Translations under genes and position numbers: made by a program
Shown: positions 6,787 through 10,993 of the stretch, in pieces
Numbering within the stretch: position 1 is the first letter of the stretch
How the letters are laid out: each line of letters begins with the position of its first letter
The notes under the pieces: generated by a model
What the model was told of the DNA's origin: nothing
The model's input: only the letters and a program-made list of their open reading frames with translations
Database searches by the model: none
Assembly (NCBI GenBank): GCA_022848805.1
Contig: JAJISI010000028.1
Coordinates: forward strand, 1 to 12,157
From: Thermoplasmatota archaeon
GTDB lineage: Archaea; Thermoplasmatota; Thermoplasmata; UBA10834
DNA: 12,157 nt
Direction: 5' to 3'

Positions 6787-8190
6787 ATGACACCTAAGAT
6801 GGATGATGACCTGACGCTCCTGTTCAAGCCGTCCGCCGTGGCCCTCGTCGGCGCATCCGCCGACCCCGGGAAGATGGGTCACATCGCTCTGAAGAACCTC
6901 CTCTCCGGCGACTTCGCCGTCCATCCTGTCAATCCAAGAGAACGCGAGATACTCGGTCGGAAATGCTACGAATCGCTTAACGATGTACCTGGCAAGGTCG
7001 ACCTAGCGGTCGTCGTTCTTCCAGCAGGATCATCCGTAGACGTCGTCCGAGACGCCGCGAAGAGAGGGGTTCGGTTCGTTATAGTCACATCATCCGGTTT
7101 CGGCGAGCGCGGGGAGGGCGGCGAGGAGCTACAGGACGCGCTCATGACTGCAGTGGATGGTACTAGTACCCGCATCCTCGGCCCGAACACGATGGGTCTT
7201 ATGGTTCCATCCTCGCGCCTTGATACGTTCTTCATACCGAAGGACCGTAGCTCAAGGCCTGGGAACGGGTCGATAGCAATCGTGTCTCAGAGCGGAGCGG
7301 TGGCCGTTTCGTGCCTTGAGAAGGCTGAGGCCGCAGGAATAGGCGTGTCCGCGTGCGTCTGTCTTGGCAATAAGGCGGACATAGACGAGGTGGATGTGCT
7401 CAGACACTTCGCTGACGATGCCGAAACCCGGTGCATCGCTATGTACCTCGAGTCGTTCTCAGACGGTAGGTTGTTCCTGGAGGTCGCAAGAGAGATCTCC
7501 TTATCGAAGCCGGTCGTCCTGCTGAAGGCCGGCCGGACCCGTGCGGGTTCGGCGGCGGCAAGGTCTCACACGGGCGCCATCGCGTCCACATCCGACGCAG
7601 TCGTGGATGGTGCCCTCCGACAGGCTGGAGTCATGCGCGTGTATGACGAGGAAGAACTTGTGGACGTCTCCAAGGTACTCTCTGTCATAGGTCACATGAA
7701 AGACGACAGGATATGTGTCGTGGCCAGCGCGGGCGGGTTCGGCGTGATCGCGTCCGATCTTGCCGAATCTTCAGACAATGGGATGGGCCTACGGATGGCT
7801 GAATTCAGCGAGATCACCGCTTCTGAGCTTCGGAAGGCCGTTCCGGAGTTCACGGCGCCCCGAAATCCCGTCGACCTAACCGCTGCGGTGACCGATGCGA
7901 TGTACGATCGGGTGCTCGGCATCCTGAAGGCCGACCCTGGCGTCGATGCGATCATGATGTCGCTCGAGCTGCAGCCTCCGAATGTGACGGACGGACTGAT
8001 CGAAATCGCGGGCAGACGCTTCTCTGAGGGTGGACCGCCGATCGTGATGAGCGTCTTCGCAAAGGACCAGTCATCGGTCATGCGTGACATGGCCAGTCGA
8101 GGGTTGGTGGTATATCCAACAATACGGCGGAGCATGCGCGCCATAGCTGCACTTGTAGAACGAGGAAATCACCTGCGCAGGCGCAGGTAG
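6787..8190 (+). CDS. ADP-forming acyl-CoA synthetase, alpha subunit
   Basis: A 467-aa protein with the architecture of the alpha subunit of acetate/acyl-CoA ligase (ADP-forming), which makes ATP from ADP, phosphate and an acyl-CoA. Residues about 10-140 are the CoA-binding Rossmann domain (VALVGAS at 18-24, GPNTMG at 132-137). Residues about 145-300 are the first ligase domain, with IVSQSGA, GNKADIDEVD and the SHTG motif whose H261 should be the phosphorylated histidine. Residues about 305-460 are the second ligase domain (NPVDLT). The ATP-grasp beta part is not fused (fused forms are about 700 aa) and is not next door. The frame stays open to a TTG at 6745, but the family usually begins shortly before LFKPSAVALVGAS, so I choose ATG 6787; ATG 6799 is also possible. 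No clear ribosome binding site precedes either, and TAGTAAAATA at 6764-6773 could be a TATA box for a leaderless or short-leader mRNA. Divergent from the Hdr operon. Confidence 0.88.
   Translation: MTPKMDDDLTLLFKPSAVALVGASADPGKMGHIALKNLLSGDFAVHPVNPREREILGRKCYESLNDVPGKVDLAVVVLPAGSSVDVVRDAAKRGVRFVIVTSSGFGERGEGGEELQDALMTAVDGTSTRILGPNTMGLMVPSSRLDTFFIPKDRSSRPGNGSIAIVSQSGAVAVSCLEKAEAAGIGVSACVCLGNKADIDEVDVLRHFADDAETRCIAMYLESFSDGRLFLEVAREISLSKPVVLLKAGRTRAGSAAARSHTGAIASTSDAVVDGALRQAGVMRVYDEEELVDVSKVLSVIGHMKDDRICVVASAGGFGVIASDLAESSDNGMGLRMAEFSEITASELRKAVPEFTAPRNPVDLTAAVTDAMYDRVLGILKADPGVDAIMMSLELQPPNVTDGLIEIAGRRFSEGGPPIVMSVFAKDQSSVMRDMASRGLVVYPTIRRSMRAIAALVERGNHLRRRR
8171..8188. repeat. 18-bp inverted repeat across the 3' end of the acyl-CoA synthetase gene
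   Basis: ACCTGCGC and GCGCAGGT are perfect arms separated by AG. The repeat encodes the last residues (LRRRR) and touches the stop codon. In RNA the loop would need to open to about 4-6 nt, leaving a 6-7 bp GC-rich stem. No T-run follows directly, so it is not a classic terminator; it might protect the 3' end or simply reflect arginine codons. Confidence 0.4.
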
Positions 8191-8275
8191 CCCGAAGAGG
8201 ATTAGAGAATCCATCCCCGAAGGACGCGTCCCCCGAGAATGGAAGTCTCATCACGGGTTTTAGAAGGCGTTTTGT

Positions 8276-8425
8276 CTATCCGCCGATTCGGAAGACCTTG
8301 GTACCGCACTTGGGGCACGTGCCCTTCGTAGCGGGCTTCCCATTCTTCAGCTTGACCTTCTTTGCGTCCTTCACTTCGACAGACTTCTTGCACTTTACAC
8401 AGTAGGCCTTGACCAAATATCCCAC
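8276..8425 (-). CDS. DUF5679-type zinc-ribbon protein
   Basis: A 49-aa protein in a frame different from the longer open frame over the same bases. It has two CxxC knuckles, CVKC (C9, C12) and CPKC (C37, C40), followed by GTKVFRIGG, with KNGKPATKGTC between them. This matches my memory of DUF5679: a short basic zinc ribbon of unknown function common in archaea. Zinc binding by the four cysteines is expected. Starts are ambiguous: GTG at 8425 fits the TATA box 26 nt upstream (leaderless), GTG at 8428 adds one residue, and TTG at 8416 would give MVKAYCVKC, which resembles the usual family start more closely and has AGGAG about 11 nt upstream. It converges with the acyl-CoA synthetase gene. Confidence 0.88.
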   Translation of the reverse strand: MGYLVKAYCVKCKKSVEVKDAKKVKLKNGKPATKGTCPKCGTKVFRIGG

Positions 8426-8445
8426 CACTCCTGAATCGTATTGCA

Positions 8446-8455
8446 CTAATATAAG
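8446..8455 (-). promoter_or_regulatory. TATA box of the zinc-ribbon gene
   Basis: The minus strand reads CTTATATTAG, a strong archaeal TATA element. Its centre is about 26 nt from the GTG at 8425, which implies a leaderless or nearly leaderless transcript. Confidence 0.65.
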
Positions 8456-8460
8456 CTAGC

Positions 8461-8481
8461 ATCACGTCCTAAAAGCGTGAT
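8461..8481. repeat. Inverted repeat ATCACG-N9-CGTGAT upstream of the zinc-ribbon promoter
   Basis: Two perfect 6-bp arms flank TCCTAAAAG. For the minus-strand gene the repeat lies just upstream of the TATA box, where an activator or a repressor could bind. No partner is known. Confidence 0.4.
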
Positions 8482-8651
8482 TTCCACTGCAGAATCGACA
8501 TACTGGCCCTCATTCAGAAGGCCAAATCATACCTGAAAACGTCGCAATTCACGGGTTTTTTAAGAAATGAAAGGGTTTAACGGAGCTGACTCCGGACACT
8601 GGATCGTTAGTTGACAGATCGAGTTCGTCAATCCCCCCTTTGTCAAAGGGA
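8482..8651. other. Non-coding stretch with three consecutive inverted repeats
   Basis: I find no gene here. On the plus strand it has a T-rich segment (TTTTTTAAG near 8553-8561), then CGGAG-CTGA-CTCCG at 8581-8594, TTGAC-N11-GTCAA at 8611-8631, and CCCTTT-GTC-AAAGGG at 8636-8650. It could be the 3' untranslated region of the minus-strand small ORF, or a plus-strand small RNA starting near 8581, about 25 nt after the T-rich element. Confidence 0.35.
8636..8650 (-). terminator. Hairpin immediately after the small basic ORF
   Basis: CCCTTT-GTC-AAAGGG is a perfect 6-bp stem with a 3-nt loop, one nucleotide past the stop codon of the 40-codon ORF at 8652-8774. No poly-T follows on the minus strand, so it may be a 3'-end or processing hairpin rather than a terminator in the bacterial sense. 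Confidence 0.35.
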
Positions 8652-8774
8652 CTATCGTCTTCGTCTGCCAGCCACGTAACCTCTCAGAACGGCCCTCTGT
8701 CTCCTCGGGACGCCCAGGAGCGTCTTCTCCAGCTGGATGTTTCTTACCGTGTTGAATATTCTGCTTGGTCTCAC
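8652..8774 (-). CDS. Small basic protein, 40 aa, unknown function
   Basis: I do not recognise this protein. A GTG start at 8774 is preceded by GGAGGTG with 7 nt spacing, which is as good a ribosome binding site as that of the MvhD-HdrCB gene. The product has 11 arginines and one lysine against a single glutamate, and ends in GRRRR; the middle (NTVRNIQLEKTLLG) could form a helix. There is no cysteine, signal peptide or membrane segment. Such a charge suggests nucleic acid or ribosome binding, but that is inference. Upstream on the minus strand, TTTCATATG at 8815-8823 is a weak TATA-like element, and AAGCT-AG-AGCTT (8798-8809) is a 12-bp inverted repeat between it and the ORF. A hairpin follows the stop. 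It may be a real small gene or a chance frame in a structured region. Confidence 0.5.
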   Translation of the reverse strand: MRPSRIFNTVRNIQLEKTLLGVPRRQRAVLRGYVAGRRRR

Positions 8775-8855
8775 TCTAATACACCTCCCTAAAAGTCAAG
8801 CTCTAGCTTCTCCCGCATATGAAACGGAACACGCTAGATGCTTAATCGCTAGCTT

Positions 8856-8907
8856 GCGCTGGCCCCCAATCGATGGGGATAGAACACTTTCCCATTAGTC
8901 CCAGCGC
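8856..8907. repeat. Nested stem-loop, possible structured RNA
   Basis: GCGCTGG (8856-8862) pairs perfectly with CCAGCGC (8901-8907). Inside, CCCCA (8864-8868) and TGGGG (8874-8878) form a second stem around ATCGA. The 52-nt unit is too short for a tRNA and lacks tRNA landmarks. It could be part of a small RNA; the strand is not determined. Confidence 0.35.
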
Positions 8908-8986
8908 GTCCATTGCGATCGATTAACCCCTTACACTTAGGGGGTATATGACGCTTTTGCCGATACTGCTCGGGTGTATTGGCCGA

Positions 8987-8996
8987 TTTATATATT
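8987..8996 (+). promoter_or_regulatory. Strong TATA box with no assigned gene
   Basis: TTTATATATT is close to the archaeal consensus. A start near 9018 would lead into a region with no recognised gene and then into the winged-helix gene 200 nt further on. It could drive a long-leader transcript of that gene, a small RNA, or the doubtful 33-codon frame at 9009-9110. Confidence 0.4.
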
Positions 8997-9078
8997 ATTC
9001 CCTCTGAGGTGAGAAAATCGCGGGGGCACGCGCGTTCAGCGTACGCATTCCTGTTGCTGGCATCAGTGTATATGTTGA

Positions 9079-9118
9079 ATAATATAATTCTATTATCATG
9101 TAATAAGTGATATATTAT
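9079..9118. repeat. 40-bp nested palindrome in an AT-rich island
   Basis: ATAATATA (9079-9086) and TATATTAT (9111-9118) are perfect 8-bp arms. Nested inside are TATTA (9091-9095) and TAATA (9101-9105) around TCATG. The whole could extrude as a cruciform, be a multi-site operator, or simply be AT-rich promoter DNA. Confidence 0.45.
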
Positions 9119-9190
9119 GGTCAGAATATAATGCATCGCTATCCGAAATCCGCCTGACGGCTCTGAAGTTCGAAGGCGGTTCCATACGAA

Positions 9191-9203
9191 AATATGCATA
9201 TAC
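9191..9203 (+). promoter_or_regulatory. TATA region of the winged-helix/TerB-like gene
   Basis: AATATGCATATAC contains the perfect palindrome ATATGCATAT (9192-9201). Its centre is about 27 nt before the GTG at 9225, which fits a leaderless transcript; there is no well-spaced ribosome binding site. Confidence 0.5.
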
Positions 9204-9224
9204 ATCTACGCCGTTCCAGGCGGC

Positions 9225-10085
9225 GTGGGACTTGAGGAGATCGCTTCGCTTACCAGCAAGGACCGTATTCTGTTGTGCCTTTCTGATTATCCTCGTATGG
9301 ATGATCGGTATGTGCTCCCTTCTGAACTGACGCAGGAGTCGATAGCCGGCTCGACCGGTATTCAGCGGAAACATCTACCGCAGTACCTCAAGGACCTCAT
9401 CGGAGATGGCCTGGTCATCCAGCGAAAGGCTCATATGAAGGGTATGAAGCAGCGTATGAATGGCTATTACCTGAGCCCGAATGGCTTCGCCAGGTCGGGT
9501 GAGTTGAGGAAGCGCATTGGCGACCTTGTTGTACCCGTCAGGCTGACAGGCAAGGTCGTGCGTATGAAGATCAGTGAGATTGACGATGCCACATCGAAGC
9601 ACATCACTTTCTGTGACATAGTGACGGAGGCGGCCCTTAAAGGAAGCCTCGACATGGAATCCCTTGAGACGATAGAATCCCGTAAACTTCACGCCATCGA
9701 GAAGAAGGACGAAGCTACCGAAGCGTACAGGCGCGCGCTCGCGACGGCCTGGCGCGACGGCCGAGTGACCGCAACGGAGCGGTTCCTAATTGAGGAGCTT
9801 AGATCGCTCCTGAAGATCTCTGAGAAGAAGCATGGCACCCTGGAGACCGAGATACTGAAGAAGCTTGCGGAGGACCATATGGAGTTCCTTAGAATTTACA
9901 GTGAGGTTCTTGAGATCGCCCTCTCCGATGGACTTCTTGATGGTCCGGAGGTCGAAATCCTCGAGAGTCTGCGCAGGATGCTGAGGATCTCTCGTGAAGA
10001 CCACGACAACCTGGTCAAAGACATACGGATGGAGTTGTTCGGCCCCGCCAACGGCGTTAGTCCGGATGAGGTCGTAGGCAAGTAG
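9225..10085 (+). CDS. Winged-helix protein with two TerB-like repeats
   Basis: A 286-aa protein. Residues about 10-90 look like a winged helix-turn-helix: DRILLCLSDYP, then LTQESIAGSTGIQRKHLPQYLKDL as the turn and recognition helix, then LVIQRKAHMKGMKQRMNGYYLS as the wing. A linker (98-160) leads to two alike helical repeats. Repeat 1 (about 167-203) has AYRRALATAWRDGRVTATE, with RSLLKIS and a closing H203. Repeat 2 (about 225-260) has EIALSDGLLDGPE, with RRMLRIS and H260. The DG-x4-E, LR-x-LL-IS, H pattern is like TerB/tellurite-resistance-type acidic helical domains, which in that family are linked to metal binding. It is probably a sensor-regulator; its target is unknown. No in-frame ATG exists upstream, so GTG 9225 with the TATA box 27 nt before it is the best start. 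It converges with the asparaginase remnant, 7 nt away. Confidence 0.75.
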   Translation: MGLEEIASLTSKDRILLCLSDYPRMDDRYVLPSELTQESIAGSTGIQRKHLPQYLKDLIGDGLVIQRKAHMKGMKQRMNGYYLSPNGFARSGELRKRIGDLVVPVRLTGKVVRMKISEIDDATSKHITFCDIVTEAALKGSLDMESLETIESRKLHAIEKKDEATEAYRRALATAWRDGRVTATERFLIEELRSLLKISEKKHGTLETEILKKLAEDHMEFLRIYSEVLEIALSDGLLDGPEVEILESLRRMLRISREDHDNLVKDIRMELFGPANGVSPDEVVGK

Positions 10086-10092
10086 TCGCCAC

Positions 10093-10521
10093 TCAGACTC
10101 TGATGGCCACCTTCTTGTTGCCCGTATTCCCTTCTATGAACCCGAATGCCATCCGGGGGGTATTGTGATGATAGCCGACCGTACCCTTGCGGTCGACCAT
10201 GATTATTCCACCGAGCAGCCCGTCCACCCTGCTTCTCATCGCCGTCACAGCCTCCCTGCAGGCCTCAGTCGGGTCTCCATGCGACTTGAGGGCGTCTATG
10301 GCCGTCTTCGCCAGTAGGACCGCCATTATCTTCTCTCCCCAGCCTGTCGCGGAAGCTGCCCCAGCTTGGCCGTCAGCGTAGGCACCGCATCCTACGAGCG
10401 GCGAATCGCCTACTCTGCCGGCAGGCTTTCTCGGTATCCCTCCCGTGGACGTTGCGGAGGCGACCCGCCCATCGGTATCGATGGCACAAGCCCCTCCGTG
10501 AACGATGATGGACGGCTTCAT
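10093..10521 (-). pseudogene. L-asparaginase/isoaspartyl peptidase (Ntn-hydrolase) with the alpha region deleted
   Basis: The product is 142 aa from the ATG at 10521 (a GTG at 10536 would add five), about half the usual length of roughly 300. It begins with the normal N-terminus MKPSIIVHGGA, then jumps straight into the beta subunit: AIDTDGRVASATSTGG, GRVGDSPLVGCGAYAD, ASATGWGEKIM, and the end GGIIMVDRKGTVGYHHNTP. In intact members the autocleavage site and nucleophile are the threonine of a TVGA motif that precedes the AxD..G segment. Here HGGACAID stands in its place, so the catalytic threonine and about 150 alpha residues are gone. It cannot autocleave or hydrolyse asparagine in the usual way. 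The reading frame after the junction is intact and well kept, so either the deletion is recent, the protein has another job, or the assembly is faulty. It follows the EF-Tu-like gene by 32 nt and probably shares its transcript. Confidence 0.75.
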
Positions 10522-10553
10522 GTAAGGTCGACTCACAATCCTGTTCGCAGAGC

Positions 10554-10814
10554 CTAGGTTACCAGTTTGAGGACCTTGTCGTGTATGCGGACTCTGTCCT
10601 TCACCTTTATCCCCACGGCCTGACCCGTCGTCGCGCTGGGGACCGGGCTCCTATCGATCTCCATAGATTCGATCTTCTGTTCGAAGTCAGTCGTCGCGCC
10701 TTTGATTCTGATCGTATCTCCGACAGCGATCGTTCCCGCAGTTATCTCTATCGCTGCAACAGAAGGCTTCGCGAAGAACTGCATGACCTTGCCCACCTCT
10801 GTTTCTTCAGTCAT
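10554..10814 (-). CDS. EF-Tu domain-2-like small protein (translation elongation factor-like)
   Basis: An 86-aa protein with the pattern of the beta-barrel domain 2 of translational GTPases: VGKVMQFFAKPSVAAIEI, then GTIAVGDTIRIKG, a middle strand EQKIESMEID, and GQAVGIKVKDRVRIHDKVLKL at the end. It lacks any GTPase domain. Free-standing proteins of this kind are annotated in archaea as translation elongation factor-like, and the same barrel is found at the C-terminus of some U32 peptidases. Function is not established. The open frame extends upstream to 11009, but the ATG at 10814 is preceded by AGGGGG at 6 nt spacing and begins at the conserved domain; the upstream part has no family similarity and crosses the promoter. 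A TATA box lies at 10845-10853. It is the first gene before the asparaginase remnant. Confidence 0.85.
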   Translation of the reverse strand: MTEETEVGKVMQFFAKPSVAAIEITAGTIAVGDTIRIKGATTDFEQKIESMEIDRSPVPSATTGQAVGIKVKDRVRIHDKVLKLVT

Positions 10815-10844
10815 TGTTTTCCCCCTGATTGAATCCGCATCATC

Positions 10845-10853
10845 GTATATAGG
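10845..10853 (-). promoter_or_regulatory. TATA box of the EF-Tu-like gene
   Basis: The minus strand reads CCTATATAC. A start about 26 nt downstream falls near 10823, just at the G-run ribosome binding site (10821-10825), which means a very short leader. This also argues against the longer start at 11009. Confidence 0.55.
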
Positions 10854-10993
10854 TTGTTTCTCGGATCGTTGCCTGGATAGCTCAACTCGTCGTCCCCCAT
10901 TTTGGAATCCGTTGTTGGTGTAATTCGCCATAAGTTCTAATAGGCCGGAGTATTTCTGAATCATGCTATTGAACGAACATCCAGGGATGCACG

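Larger units (their letters stand above)
8775..9190. other. Non-coding stretch with inverted repeats, TATA elements and an AT-rich island
   Basis: No convincing protein gene lies here. A 118-codon minus-strand frame (8849-9205) has no ribosome binding site or recognisable domain. Contents that I can support are the repeats at 8798-8809, 8856-8907 and 9079-9118, a TATA box at 8987-8996, and a CCCCT-N7-AGGGG hairpin near 8930-8950. CCGCCT-N18-AGGCGG at 9150-9179 lies just upstream of the next gene's TATA box. Base composition shifts from GC-rich to strongly AT-rich at about 9065-9135. Confidence 0.45.

Noticed and set aside
8222..8231. 10-bp perfect palindrome GGACGCGTCC between convergent genes
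   Set aside because: It is short, has no loop, and has no promoter nearby; chance is likely in GC-rich DNA.
8202..8465. 87-codon minus-strand open frame over the zinc-ribbon gene
   Set aside because: Another frame of the same strand encodes a clear two-knuckle zinc ribbon with a matching TATA box; this one would also run through that promoter.
8856..8907. Possible tRNA (7-bp acceptor-like stem)
   Set aside because: The unit is 52 nt, has no T-arm or anticodon arm consensus, and lacks a CCA-adjacent discriminator pattern.
8849..9205. 118-codon minus-strand open frame in the non-coding region
   Set aside because: No ribosome binding site, no familiar motif, and mixed composition across an AT-rich island and palindromes.
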